A DNA stretch of 64,000 nucleotides from positions 264,550 to 328,549 of the forward strand of contig NZ_JH600305.1 of assembly GCF_000245335.1 (NCBI RefSeq), read 5' to 3'. Positions 20,932 through 30,240 of the stretch are shown here, one piece after another. Source of the DNA: Bacillus mojavensis RO-H-1 = KCTC 3706. Lineage in GTDB: Bacteria > Bacillota > Bacilli > Bacillales > Bacillaceae. A program made the position numbers and the translations under genes. The notes beneath the pieces were generated by a model. That model had not been told where the DNA came from and searched no databases. It saw only the letters and a program-made list of their open reading frames with translations. Every line of letters begins with the position of its first letter. Position 1 is the first letter of the stretch.

Positions 20932-23900
20932 TTACCACTGTTTTAAAACGACGTTTTTTTGACCTAACAGCTCTTTTAAGCGGTATAACACCTGGTGATC
21001 CGCCTCGATATGGAACTCCTCAGGAAGCTTTATCGTCTGTTTTTGCCTTTCATAATAGAGATAAACGCCGGTTTCCCCCTTATGCTCCAGCAAAATGCGC
21101 TTTATCTTTGTCAGGATCTCCTGACTGTGCTGACTGCTTTCTATTTTAATATAAACCGATGGCGCTTTTTCAGCATTCATATTTTCCAGCAATTCCGCTC
21201 TGGACATAATAAACTGGGCTTTTTCCTGCCTGATTTCACATTTCCCTGCTGTGAACAATAGAGCGCCCTCTCTTAAAACGGGAGAAAGCTGTCTGAATTG
21301 TTCAGGGAACACAACGGCTTCCATCTCACCGGTCTCATCGCTTAACGTTAAAAACGCCATGTTTTGACCTGTTTTTGTCCGAATCGTTTTGATTTTCGTC
21401 AGCAGGACACCGAGTGAAACCTGCTTTTTAACAGTCTGCTGAGCCTGCTGAATGGATACCGCTCCGCGCGCTGTCAGCTGGTTTCGGAAGGCAGAGAGCG
21501 GATGATTTGAAAAATAAATACCGAGCGTTTCTTTTTCAAATGCAAGAATATCCACAAGCGGGAGCTCCTCGGTCTCCACATACTTCGGTTTAATGGAAAA
21601 CGATTCATCTAAAAACAATCCCATTTGGTCATCGTCCGCGGCGAAAAGCTCGGCATGCTCTAACGCAACGTCAATCGATGCGAGCAGTGTGGCCCGGTTT
21701 TGAGCGAATTCATCCATTGCACCAGAAAATATGAGTGCTTCAAGCGTTTTGCGGTTTACGCTTTTTGACGGCACACGAAAGCAGAAATCGAAAAGATCTT
21801 CGAATGGTTTCTCTTTTCTGGCTTTATATATATCTTTGACTGCTGAGACGCCTACACTTTTTATCGCACGGAGGCTGTACCTGACAGCTCCGCCTTCAAC
21901 TGTAAACGGATAACTGCTTTTGTTCACTGACGGAGGAAGGATACGAATCCCGCTCCCCTTCGCTTCGTATAGATATTGAGCTATTTTATCCTCATTGCCA
22001 ATGACGCTTGTAAGCAATCCGCACATAAAATATAAAGGATAATGAGCCTTCAAATAAGCAAGCTGGCAGCCGATCATGCTGTATGCCACCGCATGGCTTC
22101 TGTTGAAGCCATAGTTTGCGAATTTGACGATTAAATCGTAGACTTCATTTGCAGTGTCTACAGAATACTCCTTTTTTAAGCACCCTTCAACAAAATGGCT
22201 TCGCTCTCGGTCAAGAATGTCTTTCTTTTTTTTGCTGACTGCACGTCTGAGCAGGTCCGCCTCTCCTAAAGAAAATCCTGCCATACGTGACGCAATCACC
22301 ATAATTTGCTCTTGATAAACGATGACGCCATACGTATCTTCCAATATCTCTCTTAAATCTTCATGGGGATAATGGACCGGCACCCGCCCATGCTTACGGT
22401 CGATAAATAACGGAATGTTTTCCATCGGACCGGGCCGGTACAGCGCGTTTACCGCGACAATATCTTCTAATCCTGAGGGCTTAAGCCTTTTCAGAACGCT
22501 TCTCATTCCTGAGGATTCAAGCTGAAAAATTCCTGTCGTATCCCCTTTTGACAGCAGAGAGAATGTTTTTTCGTCTTGATAAGAAATACTCGAAAGATCT
22601 ATTTTCATATTTTTTTCTTTTTCAATCATTGAAGTGATGGACTCGATGAGTGTCAGGTTGCGCAAGCCTAAGAAATCCATTTTCAAAAGGCCCAGATCTT
22701 CGAGGTGATCCATCGCGTATTGCGTTAAATAGATCCCTTCATGTCCTTCCTGAAGCGGGACAACATCTGTTAACGGTTCCTCACTCAGGACAACGCCGGC
22801 CGCGTGGGTTGACGTATGCCTTGGAAGACCTTCTATTTTTCTGGCAATCGTAAAGACTTGCTGAAGCAGACTTGACTCACTGAGACGCTTATTCAGCTCC
22901 GGTGATTGTTTTCTCGCATCATCCAAGGTCATGCCCGGCCTTGAAGGAATGAGCTTCGCAAGCTGATCCGCTTCCTTCGGGCTTACACCGAATACCCTTC
23001 CGACGTCCCGAAGCGCTGCTTTTGCCGCCAGCGTCCCGAAGGTAATAATCTGGGCGACATGCATGGCGCCATATTTCTGCTGAACGTACTGAATGACCTC
23101 GTCCCTTCTCGTATCCGGAAAGTCGATATCAATATCCGGCATACTGATTCGCTCCGGGTTTAAAAACCTCTCAAATAACAGGTGATGCTTGATCGGGTCA
23201 ACGTCCGTGATATAGAGAACATAAGCCACGAGCGATCCCGCCGCAGAGCCCCTTCCCGGTCCTGTCACAATCCCTTTTTCGTGGGCGTGCTTCATAAAAT
23301 CCCATACGATCAGAAAATAATCGCTGAACTTCATTCGCTTGATGACATCAAGCTCATATTGAAGACGTCGAATATACCGTTCATCAGGTGTATCAAAGCG
23401 GCTGCGGAGCCCTGTCATACAAACATCCGTCAAATAATCATCCGCGGATGTACCGTCTGGAGTCGGAAATGACGGCAGGCGGGTCTGTCCGAGGCTGACG
23501 TCAACCCGGCATTGTTCTGCAATCTCAACAGATGCTTGCAATGCCTCAGGATGCTCTTGATATAGAACACGCATTTCATCAATGGATTTCAAATCGAGAT
23601 CCGGCATCTCCTCGTCTGATGCTTCAGTAAGCTTTTCACCTGACTTTATCGCTTTCAAACAGCGATAGGCAGCCTGATCTTCTTTCCTTATGTAATGAAC
23701 ATCGCCTGTCGCCGTGACCGGAATTCCCGTTTCTTCAGACAGCCGGAGAATTTGCTCAGATAAGAATTTATTTTCTTTAAACGGCTGAAAGGATAAATAA
23801 AAAGCGCCTTTTCCGAATATAGACTGAAAATGAAGTGCTGCTTGAGCGGCTTGGTCAAACAGACCTCCTTCAAGCAGCATTTCAATATAGCCCTTCTCGC

Positions 23901-24279
23901 CAGGGGTAATTGCGATAATACCTTCGCGATAGCTGTTAAGCCATTTTGGCTTCAGGCCGTTTTTTGATTTCGATTGCAGGACGCTGCTGATCTTCAGCAG
24001 GTTTTGATAGCCTGTATTTGATTTTGCCAGCAGGACGAGCGGGTAGGCTTCGAGCTCGTCATCATCTGTGAAAACAGAAGCCGTCAAGCCGATAATCGGG
24101 TTAATCCCCCTCGCCTTGCATGCTTTATAAAATTGAATAGCTCCGTACATGACATGATCATCTGTCAGCGCCAAAGACCCATATCCGAGCCTGTCAGCTT
24201 CACTGACGAGCTCTTCCACAGACGCGGCGCTGTTTAGCAGGCTGTACCCGCTATGCACTTGCAGGTGAACAAAAGACAT
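20932..24279 (-). CDS. dnaE: DNA polymerase III alpha subunit DnaE
   Basis: 1115-residue family C replicative polymerase. In B. subtilis DnaE extends primers before handing over to PolC. An N-terminal PHP domain begins FVHLQVHSGYSLLNSAASV; the polymerase core has GPGRGSAAGSLVAY and PDIDIDFPDTRRDEV, whose acidic residues are catalytic. Helix-hairpin-helix and OB domains follow (about 790-1080). The ATG at 24279 follows GAGGTGATAG; the open frame runs 23 codons further upstream without a good start context. Confidence 0.97.
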   Translation of the reverse strand: MSFVHLQVHSGYSLLNSAASVEELVSEADRLGYGSLALTDDHVMYGAIQFYKACKARGINPIIGLTASVFTDDDELEAYPLVLLAKSNTGYQNLLKISSVLQSKSKNGLKPKWLNSYREGIIAITPGEKGYIEMLLEGGLFDQAAQAALHFQSIFGKGAFYLSFQPFKENKFLSEQILRLSEETGIPVTATGDVHYIRKEDQAAYRCLKAIKSGEKLTEASDEEMPDLDLKSIDEMRVLYQEHPEALQASVEIAEQCRVDVSLGQTRLPSFPTPDGTSADDYLTDVCMTGLRSRFDTPDERYIRRLQYELDVIKRMKFSDYFLIVWDFMKHAHEKGIVTGPGRGSAAGSLVAYVLYITDVDPIKHHLLFERFLNPERISMPDIDIDFPDTRRDEVIQYVQQKYGAMHVAQIITFGTLAAKAALRDVGRVFGVSPKEADQLAKLIPSRPGMTLDDARKQSPELNKRLSESSLLQQVFTIARKIEGLPRHTSTHAAGVVLSEEPLTDVVPLQEGHEGIYLTQYAMDHLEDLGLLKMDFLGLRNLTLIESITSMIEKEKNMKIDLSSISYQDEKTFSLLSKGDTTGIFQLESSGMRSVLKRLKPSGLEDIVAVNALYRPGPMENIPLFIDRKHGRVPVHYPHEDLREILEDTYGVIVYQEQIMVIASRMAGFSLGEADLLRRAVSKKKKDILDRERSHFVEGCLKKEYSVDTANEVYDLIVKFANYGFNRSHAVAYSMIGCQLAYLKAHYPLYFMCGLLTSVIGNEDKIAQYLYEAKGSGIRILPPSVNKSSYPFTVEGGAVRYSLRAIKSVGVSAVKDIYKARKEKPFEDLFDFCFRVPSKSVNRKTLEALIFSGAMDEFAQNRATLLASIDVALEHAELFAADDDQMGLFLDESFSIKPKYVETEELPLVDILAFEKETLGIYFSNHPLSAFRNQLTARGAVSIQQAQQTVKKQVSLGVLLTKIKTIRTKTGQNMAFLTLSDETGEMEAVVFPEQFRQLSPVLREGALLFTAGKCEIRQEKAQFIMSRAELLENMNAEKAPSVYIKIESSQHSQEILTKIKRILLEHKGETGVYLYYERQKQTIKLPEEFHIEADHQVLYRLKELLGQKNVVLKQW

Positions 24280-24419
24280 GCTATCACCTCTTTCTCCATT
24301 ACGATCCATTTCTTTCTTCATTATAAGTCGGGTTTTCAAAAGAAACAAATGTTCTTTTTCGAGTCCTCATCATACTTGTCCCGAAAGCTCAATATGATAT
24401 AAAAGGTGAGGTGATTAAG

Positions 24420-24761
24420 ATGGATCAGGAAGCTGGCTTTATGGTAAATTTTATCAACAGTTATTTTATCGCATTAGGGGTGCTGATCGGAGGTGCACTC
24501 ATCGGAGGCCTTGGAGCATATTTGGCAGGCGAAGCCCCGCTTACGGTTATTTCAAAGCTTGCGAACAGATTAAAAATTTGGGCGCTGGTCGCCGCAATCG
24601 GAGGTACATTTGATGCGGTATACAGCTTTGAACGGGGTATTCTTGAAGGCAATACGAGAGATTTATTCAAGCAGATTCTTCTCATTATCTCGGCCATGGG
24701 CGGGGCGCAAAGCGGCTGGCTTATTATTTCATGGCTGACGCAGGAGCATATTTCTTCATGA
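24420..24761 (+). CDS. ytrH: Sporulation membrane protein YtrH
   Basis: 113-residue protein with about three hydrophobic segments, including a Gly-rich first helix (ALGVLIGGALIGGLGAYLAG). The ATG at 24420 is chosen, with AAAGGTGAGGTG upstream. YtrH and YtrI are sigma-E-dependent sporulation proteins in B. subtilis; their biochemical role is not known to me. The stop overlaps the ytrI start (ATGA), showing translational coupling. Divergent from dnaE. Confidence 0.88.
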   Translation: MDQEAGFMVNFINSYFIALGVLIGGALIGGLGAYLAGEAPLTVISKLANRLKIWALVAAIGGTFDAVYSFERGILEGNTRDLFKQILLIISAMGGAQSGWLIISWLTQEHISS

Positions 24762-25261
24762 GGGTGCCGCAGCATTACAAAAAACCGGGATGGCAGCGTT
24801 TTTTTGCTGGTATGATGTGCGGAGCCGTGATCAGCTGGTTTTTTTTCCTGTTTACATACGGAACATTCCAAGAGGAGCAGGTTTCCCTCATCGAAAAACA
24901 AAAAGAGCACGTCAAAGACTTGAACAACCAAATTTCCATCTATCAGGAAGACCTCCACAAACTAAATGAAGATAATAAAAGAAAACTGCTTATTCAAAGC
25001 GTCGATGTAAAATTATTAAATGGAGAAAAATACAAAATCTCGCAGCCGGATAAAACAAAATTCGAGGAGCATGTGAAGGATGATATTTCAGAGGTCATTA
25101 CAAAGGATATAGAAAGCGTCTATAAAACGAAGGAGCTTTTAAAACGGACAATTGAAAATAAAGTCTATACGATCAATGAAAAAAAATATGAGGCAGCTGT
25201 CAAGGAATTAATTATTTACACAAGGCTTTCTGTAGAAATTGAAATATCATTCGCGACGTAA
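24758..25261 (+). CDS. ytrI: Sporulation membrane protein YtrI
   Basis: 167 residues with one N-terminal membrane anchor (about 15-35, GMMCGAVISWFFFLFTYG) followed by a charged, largely helical region with coiled-coil character (about 45-80) and a C-terminal domain. The ATG at 24758 overlaps the ytrH stop. It is probably bound to the forespore or mother-cell membrane during sporulation, by analogy with B. subtilis. No enzymatic motif is visible. Confidence 0.87.
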   Translation: MRVPQHYKKPGWQRFFAGMMCGAVISWFFFLFTYGTFQEEQVSLIEKQKEHVKDLNNQISIYQEDLHKLNEDNKRKLLIQSVDVKLLNGEKYKISQPDKTKFEEHVKDDISEVITKDIESVYKTKELLKRTIENKVYTINEKKYEAAVKELIIYTRLSVEIEISFAT

Positions 25262-25361
25262 ATATGGAATTTTCTTAAATTTTTCAAACTCCTGTCGCTT
25301 TTTCCCATTCTTTTTTATAAACTATAAATGAGGCTTAATAGCGAAAGGAGGAGGAAGGGAA

Positions 25362-25553
25362 ATGGAGGTTTACAGTGACCGTCAATTAGCAAAAGATCAA
25401 GCAGCCCGACTCAGACAAGGTTTTTCTGCATATGCCGAAACAAACTCACTCGCTTCCCTCATCAAAAAAGAACTTCAATCTCATAATCTCCAAGTCTACG
25501 AGGACCTTACTGAGTTCGGCTGCTGGTTCATCCCCGTCACAGATGAACACTAA
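25362..25553 (+). CDS. ytzJ: Small conserved protein YtzJ
   Basis: 63-residue soluble protein with an excellent ribosome binding site (AAAGGAGGAGG). It has a helical N-terminal half rich in Ala, Gln and Arg, and ends VYEDLTEFGCWFIPVTDEH. The position between ytrI and nrnA is the same as ytzJ in B. subtilis. No function is known to me. A short GGGTCTCCC hairpin follows, overlapping the nrnA stop. Confidence 0.75.
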   Translation: MEVYSDRQLAKDQAARLRQGFSAYAETNSLASLIKKELQSHNLQVYEDLTEFGCWFIPVTDEH

Positions 25554-25570
25554 GAGAGAGGGTCTCCCCT

Positions 25571-26512
25571 CTACTTGTGTTCTTTACATAACGTCTCCAG
25601 ATCAGCTAAAATCTGTTCCGCTTCATCCCAGCTGTAAATGGAGGCGCCTGAAGCCAGAGGATGCCCTCCGCCGTTATATTTCCGGGCGAGTCCGTTAATA
25701 ACAGGCCCCTTTGAACGGAATCTGACTCTGATTTGATCGTCTTCTTCTATGAAAAACACCCATGCGCGAATGCCTGAGATATTTCCAAGCGTCCCGACAA
25801 GCTGCGACGCTTCAGAAGCTGTTGTGTTGAACATTTCCAGAGTGTCCTTTTTGATGAAAACAGAAGCAGCGCCATTTTCAGACAAAGACACATTTTGAAA
25901 GATATAGCCGTTAAGCTTCACCACATTCAGTTTTGTTTCATACAATTGATTAAACAGCTCTGAAGAAGAGAACGGATACTTAATAAGCTCGCCTGCATAT
26001 TGTAATGTTTTTTCCGTTGTATTGGGAAATAAGAAGCGTCCGGTATCACTGACAATGCCGGCATAGATCAGCTTTGCGGCTTTTGTATTCAGCTTCCAGC
26101 CGTGCTCTTTTCCTTCTAAATACAGCTCGTAAATCATTTCACTTACTGAGCTTGCATTCGTATCGACCCACAGAAGATCGCCGTAAGGATCTTCGTTCGG
26201 ATGGTGGTCGATTTTCATTAGTTTGGCGCCTGATAAATAACGCTGATCGTCGACTCTTTCCTGATTTGCCGTATCGCAGACGATCACAAGGGCGCCTTTA
26301 TATGTTTCATCGTCCACCTCATCGAGGGTATATAAGAAAGAGAGGGACGGTTCTGGCGTGCCGACCGCAAAAATATTTTTTTCAGGATACGTTTCACGCA
26401 GGATTTCCGTAAGTCCGCACTGAGATCCGTAGGCATCCGGGTCAGGGCGCACATGTCTATGTAAGATAATCGTGTCATATAATGATATGGTTCTGATCAA
26501 TTCTGTTTTCAT
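25571..26512 (-). CDS. nrnA: Oligoribonuclease / pAp phosphatase NrnA
   Basis: 313-residue DHH-DHHA1 phosphoesterase (formerly YtqI) that degrades 2-5 nt RNA and dephosphorylates 3'-phosphoadenosine 5'-phosphate. Metal-binding motifs are HVRPDPDAYGSQ, VCDTA and DHHPNEDPYGD; the C-terminal DHHA1 domain has the RNA-binding GGGHPLASG. Convergent with ytzJ. Ribosome binding site AAAGGAG precedes the ATG. Confidence 0.95.
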   Translation of the reverse strand: MKTELIRTISLYDTIILHRHVRPDPDAYGSQCGLTEILRETYPEKNIFAVGTPEPSLSFLYTLDEVDDETYKGALVIVCDTANQERVDDQRYLSGAKLMKIDHHPNEDPYGDLLWVDTNASSVSEMIYELYLEGKEHGWKLNTKAAKLIYAGIVSDTGRFLFPNTTEKTLQYAGELIKYPFSSSELFNQLYETKLNVVKLNGYIFQNVSLSENGAASVFIKKDTLEMFNTTASEASQLVGTLGNISGIRAWVFFIEEDDQIRVRFRSKGPVINGLARKYNGGGHPLASGASIYSWDEAEQILADLETLCKEHK

Positions 26513-26642
26513 TTGATACTCCTTTATTGTTTTTTTTCATTAAATCACATTCTCTGCCGACGGAAAAGAAAAATAACATCAAAACCAAGCCCGTTTTTGT
26601 ATAGAATGGGTTTGTAAACTTTTACGATGGAGGATTTCATTT

Positions 26643-26945
26643 ATGCTGGTTCTTGTTTTTTTGATTGGGCTTTCAGCCTGCTTTTATGTGTACTATAAAG
26701 TAAAAGGCGTACGGACAAAGCAATCTTTGGAAAAAGAAATCTTTTCAGCAAAATCCAGCATGGCATTAGGATCGCTGGTGCTGTTTTACGGACTCAATCA
26801 AATGATATTATTCCATTCAGTTTTAACGTTAGTAATCGGCGGGATCTTTATCGTCATCGGAGCCGGAAGCGCATGGGCAGGTTATAAAGCCTACAGCCAT
26901 TACAATCCCCTTCACGCCAAAGAAGCTGAAAGAGATCACGCGTAA
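26643..26945 (+). CDS. ytpI: Small membrane protein YtpI
   Basis: 100-residue membrane protein with three hydrophobic segments (about 2-16, 38-60, 64-85) and a short charged C-terminal tail. The YtpI-like family is found in Bacilli; function unknown. The ATG follows TGGAGGATTT. It lies divergent to nrnA and converges with ytoI, with only 19 bp between the stop codons. Confidence 0.83.
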   Translation: MLVLVFLIGLSACFYVYYKVKGVRTKQSLEKEIFSAKSSMALGSLVLFYGLNQMILFHSVLTLVIGGIFIVIGAGSAWAGYKAYSHYNPLHAKEAERDHA

Positions 26946-26964
26946 GGGGCGCCTGAGACGTCCC

Positions 26965-28284
26965 TTAGCTTCTTTCCATCAGCTGAACCATCAGCATTGC
27001 TTTAGACACGATATGGCCTTGGCTGTGCACTTCAACTTCCATTTTTCCGAACTTTCTTCCAGCCTCTAAAATGCGCGGCTTGACTTCGATGACCGACTCC
27101 ATCTGCACAGGCTTCAAAAAGAAAATGGTGATGCTTTCTATCACTAGTTCGCCGCGTTTTTTCGAGCGCAAAAACCGATTGGCCGCTTGCGTCAAAATGG
27201 TCGTAAACACGCCATAAGAAATCGTCCCCAGCTGATTTGTCATTTGCGGTGTTACTTCATACTGATAAACCGTCTGATCCTGTTTATCATCATCCTCATC
27301 TTTAAATCCTCTTGAGACGATATCATCAAGCTTTTCCCCGACTTGAGGCTGCTTTTGAATCATTTGAAGAGCTTTCAGCACGTCTTGGCGGCTGATCATG
27401 CCAATCAGCTTTTGGTGTCCGTCAGTGACGGGGAGCACTTCGATCCCTTCCCATACCATCATTTGCGCCGCTGAGGCGACAGACGTTTTCCCAATAACTG
27501 TAACCGGATTTTTTGTCATGACTTTTTCAATGGGTGCATTCCGGTCGTGACCTGCGATATCTTTCGAAGTCAAGATCCCGTGGATTTTCATTTGTTCGTC
27601 GACAACCGGGAACCGCCCATGGCCCGTTTCAAAATTTTTCTCGTACCATTTTTCAAGTTTATCCTTAGGTGAAAGATATATCGTACGGTCAGCGGGCGTT
27701 AAAATGTCCTCCACCAGAACGATTTCTTTTTTGATCAGCTGGTCATAAATCGCCCGGTTAATCATAGCGGCGACTGTAAAGGTGTCATAGCTCGTGGATA
27801 AAATCGGCAGCTCAAGCTCATCTGCCAGCTGCACGATGCTGTCATCTGTGTTAAATCCGCCCGTTACGAGTACAGCGGCGCCTGCCTCAAGTGCCTGTCT
27901 GTGTGCATTGATTCGATTTCCGACAATCAAAAGATTCCCGGCTGCCGTATACCGCATCATCGCGTCCAGCTCCATTGCGCCTATGACAAATTTATTCAAT
28001 GTCTTATGGAGCCCCGCCCGGCCTCCGAGCACTTGTCCGTCTATGACGTTTACAACCTCAGCATATGTAAGCTTTTCGATATTTTCTTTTTTCTTTTGTT
28101 CAATTCTGATTGTTCCGACACGTTCAATCGTACTGACAAAGCCTTTATTCTCTGCTTCCTTGATCGCTCTGTACGCCGTGCCTTCGCTTACTTTCATTTC
28201 CTTTGCGATTCTCCGCACAGAGATTTTTTCACCTACGGGCAGCGAATCAATATATGTTAAAATTTGTTCATGCTTAGTTGCCAA
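26965..28284 (-). CDS. ytoI: YtoI: HTH-DRTGG-CBS-hotdog protein
   Basis: 439 residues. In order: an N-terminal winged helix-turn-helix (about 1-65, with VRRIAKEMKVSEGTAYRAIKE), a DRTGG domain (about 75-185), two CBS repeats (about 195-310, with MTKNPVTVIGKTSVASAAQMM), and a C-terminal hotdog thioesterase-like domain (about 330-435). DRTGG and CBS modules bind nucleotides, so a ligand-responsive regulator or acyl-thioester sensor is plausible. The TTG at 28284 is chosen because GAGGTG is 6 nt upstream; the GTG at 28293 lies inside that site. True ligand and targets are unknown. Confidence 0.85.
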   Translation of the reverse strand: MATKHEQILTYIDSLPVGEKISVRRIAKEMKVSEGTAYRAIKEAENKGFVSTIERVGTIRIEQKKKENIEKLTYAEVVNVIDGQVLGGRAGLHKTLNKFVIGAMELDAMMRYTAAGNLLIVGNRINAHRQALEAGAAVLVTGGFNTDDSIVQLADELELPILSTSYDTFTVAAMINRAIYDQLIKKEIVLVEDILTPADRTIYLSPKDKLEKWYEKNFETGHGRFPVVDEQMKIHGILTSKDIAGHDRNAPIEKVMTKNPVTVIGKTSVASAAQMMVWEGIEVLPVTDGHQKLIGMISRQDVLKALQMIQKQPQVGEKLDDIVSRGFKDEDDDKQDQTVYQYEVTPQMTNQLGTISYGVFTTILTQAANRFLRSKKRGELVIESITIFFLKPVQMESVIEVKPRILEAGRKFGKMEVEVHSQGHIVSKAMLMVQLMERS

Positions 28285-28362
28285 ACCTTTCACCTCTAAG
28301 GGACAGTCTTCTGCTTTTATTATAAGGGCTCGGATGATTGATTCGCAATGAGGCAGGAAAAT

Positions 28363-28395
28363 AAAAAGCATCTCCTGATTTTCAGGAGATGCTTT
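28363..28395 (-). terminator. Terminator after ytkL
   Basis: AAAGCATCTCCTGA / TCAGGAGATGCTTT stem with T-run in the minus direction, located between ytoI and ytkL. Confidence 0.85.
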
Positions 28396-28401
28396 CAGCG
28401 T

Positions 28402-29085
28402 TTAAAGCTCAATCGTTTCACCGACGGCCATGACTTTTCCGACTCCGCCCGGCAGGCTGTCTGCAAATGCTTCCGGGTCTTGCTCGATGACCGGGAATGT
28501 ATTGTAATGAACCGGTACAACTTGTTTTGCACGCAGCCATTCTGCAGCTAGCTTGGCGTCTTCAGGCCCCATCGTAAAGTTGTCGCCAATCGGCAAGAAG
28601 GCAAGATCAATATGGTTCAGTTCCCCGATCAGTTTCATGTCAGAGAAAAGAGCCGTATCGCCGGCGTGGAAGATCGTTTTGCCCTCAACAGTCAGCAGAA
28701 TACCGGATGGCATGCCTGTGTAGGTGATCGTTTTATTTTCTTCGTCAGTGATGGCAGATCCATGAAAGGCCTGTGTAAGCTTCACTTTCCCAAAATCAAA
28801 TTGATGGGAGCCACCGATGTGCATGGGGTGAACATTTAACCCTTTCCATCCCAAATATACGGCCAGCTCATTCGGTGCCACAACCAGTGCGTTATTTTGC
28901 TTTGCGATTTGCTCAGTGTCGCCCACGTGGTCATTGTGGCCGTGAGTCAATAAGATAGCGTCCGCTTTTGCATCCTCAGGTTTTAAATCGGTTAACGAAT
29001 TTCCTGTCAAAAACGGGTCAAATAAAATATGATGATTATTCGTTTCTACTGCAACTACAGAATGTCCGTGATACGTTACTTTCAT
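28402..29085 (-). CDS. ytkL: Metal-dependent hydrolase YtkL (UPF0173)
   Basis: 227-residue metallo-beta-lactamase-fold protein with the zinc-binding [11 protein letters not shown] motif, a [13 protein letters not shown]-terminus and the later metal ligands [10 protein letters not shown] and PVHYNTF. The UPF0173 family is conserved in bacteria and archaea with no firmly known substrate. The ATG at 29085 is chosen (MKVTYHGHS); the GTG nine bases upstream lies in the ribosome binding site. Confidence 0.88.
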   Translation of the reverse strand: MKVTYHGHSVVAVETNNHHILFDPFLTGNSLTDLKPEDAKADAILLTHGHNDHVGDTEQIAKQNNALVVAPNELAVYLGWKGLNVHPMHIGGSHQFDFGKVKLTQAFHGSAITDEENKTITYTGMPSGILLTVEGKTIFHAGDTALFSDMKLIGELNHIDLAFLPIGDNFTMGPEDAKLAAEWLRAKQVVPVHYNTFPVIEQDPEAFADSLPGGVGKVMAVGETIEL

Positions 29086-29148
29086 TTCCTTCACCTCGTC
29101 ACTTTGTATTTGGTGATTTCATTTTCCCTTTTTAAGATGCTGAAAAAC

Positions 29149-29916
29149 TTATGTGGATTGATTCTTGTTAATGACATTGAGGCCCCCGGTTGCTTCAATC
29201 ACAGTTCCTGTCACCAGGTCTGAGTTCTCTTCGCACAAAAAGGCAATGATTCTGGCGATATCTTCACCGGTGCCTGATCTTCCTATCGGCGTTTTTTCTT
29301 TGCCGATACGCTGTCTGGCTTCCTCTATTGACGCTTCCTTCATGTCGCCGACAATGTCGCCCGGGCAAACCATATTAGCGGTTATTCCCGATTCAGCTTC
29401 TTCTATCGCAATTGTTTTTGTTAAAGAAGCCAACCCCACTTTTGCGGCGCCGAAAGCGGAGCGGTGAAGCCAGCCCGGTGCGTGTGCCGCGCCTTGAAAT
29501 CCGTACGTGATGATACGCCCGAATTGCTGTTTTCTCATGACCGGAATAACTGCTTTGAATAAATGAAAGACAGCGCTTAAATTTCCTTCCAGCATACCGT
29601 ACCATTCGTCATCGGTATAATCGGCTAACTTTTTTCGTTCAAATATGTATGGCCCCGCGTTGTTAATCAAAAAGTCGATTCTCCCGAAACGGTCCAAGGC
29701 AGCGTCTGCTATGCGCAGCAAATCCTCTTTTTTGGTGACATCACCTTTTACAAATTGCAGCCGGTCAAGATAGTCAGGACAGGCTTCCTTCAGGCGGCTG
29801 ACAGCCTCTTCATCCTGCCTGTAATTCACTGTTACTGAATACCCCTTTGCAAGCAATGTTTCAGTCACTTTGCGGCCTAATCCCTTCGAACCGGCAGTAA
29901 TTAAAGCATGTCGCAC
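29149..29916 (-). CDS. ytkK: Short-chain dehydrogenase-like protein YtkK
   Basis: 255-residue Rossmann-fold protein of the SDR family. The cofactor motif is TAGSKGLGRKV (about 7-17) and NNAG occurs near residue 90. At the usual YxxxK active site the sequence reads SAFGAAK, so Phe replaces the catalytic Tyr. The Asn-Ser part is also atypical (ITYGF). Either it uses another residue or it binds nucleotide without normal catalysis. The GTG at 29916 has GGGAGGT 6 nt upstream. Substrate unknown. Confidence 0.85.
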   Translation of the reverse strand: MRHALITAGSKGLGRKVTETLLAKGYSVTVNYRQDEEAVSRLKEACPDYLDRLQFVKGDVTKKEDLLRIADAALDRFGRIDFLINNAGPYIFERKKLADYTDDEWYGMLEGNLSAVFHLFKAVIPVMRKQQFGRIITYGFQGAAHAPGWLHRSAFGAAKVGLASLTKTIAIEEAESGITANMVCPGDIVGDMKEASIEEARQRIGKEKTPIGRSGTGEDIARIIAFLCEENSDLVTGTVIEATGGLNVINKNQST

Positions 29917-30018
29917 ATCAATACCTCCCAAAGCAACGTCGCCGCTTTTCAATAAAGTGTTTCTTCTTCTACTTTACTATAAAAGGCCGTCAATATCACT
30001 TTTTACACTTTGCCATAC

Positions 30019-30046
30019 AAAAAAAGCTGTCTTTAACAGACAGCTT
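30019..30046 (-). terminator. Terminator of the argGH-ytzD operon
   Basis: AAGCTGTC / GACAGCTT stem plus seven T. The stem begins inside the ytzD stop codon. Confidence 0.85.
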
Positions 30047-30176
30047 ATTCCGCAGAAGATGAAGGCTCTTGATCCGGGATATCCACATAACCGCTTTGAT
30101 ATGCTTCGGAAATGAGCCTTGTTGTCTCCTGGCTTTCTTGTTCATCATAAATATAGCGTTCCGGTTCTTTTTTCAT
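30045..30176 (-). CDS. ytzD: 43-residue protein YtzD
   Basis: Short acidic protein starting MKKEPERYIYDEQES and ending PDQEPSSSAE. The ribosome binding site GGGAGG is near-consensus. It lies 64 bp after argH and before the operon terminator, so it is probably co-transcribed with argGH, as in B. subtilis where a small gene of this name sits here. No motif or function recognised; perhaps a regulatory microprotein. Confidence 0.75.
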   Translation of the reverse strand: MKKEPERYIYDEQESQETTRLISEAYQSGYVDIPDQEPSSSAE

Positions 30177-30240
30177 CCTTCTGCCTCCCATCATTATAGA
30201 GGTAGGTTGGCTGTTATGACGGGATTTTATGAAGGAAATT

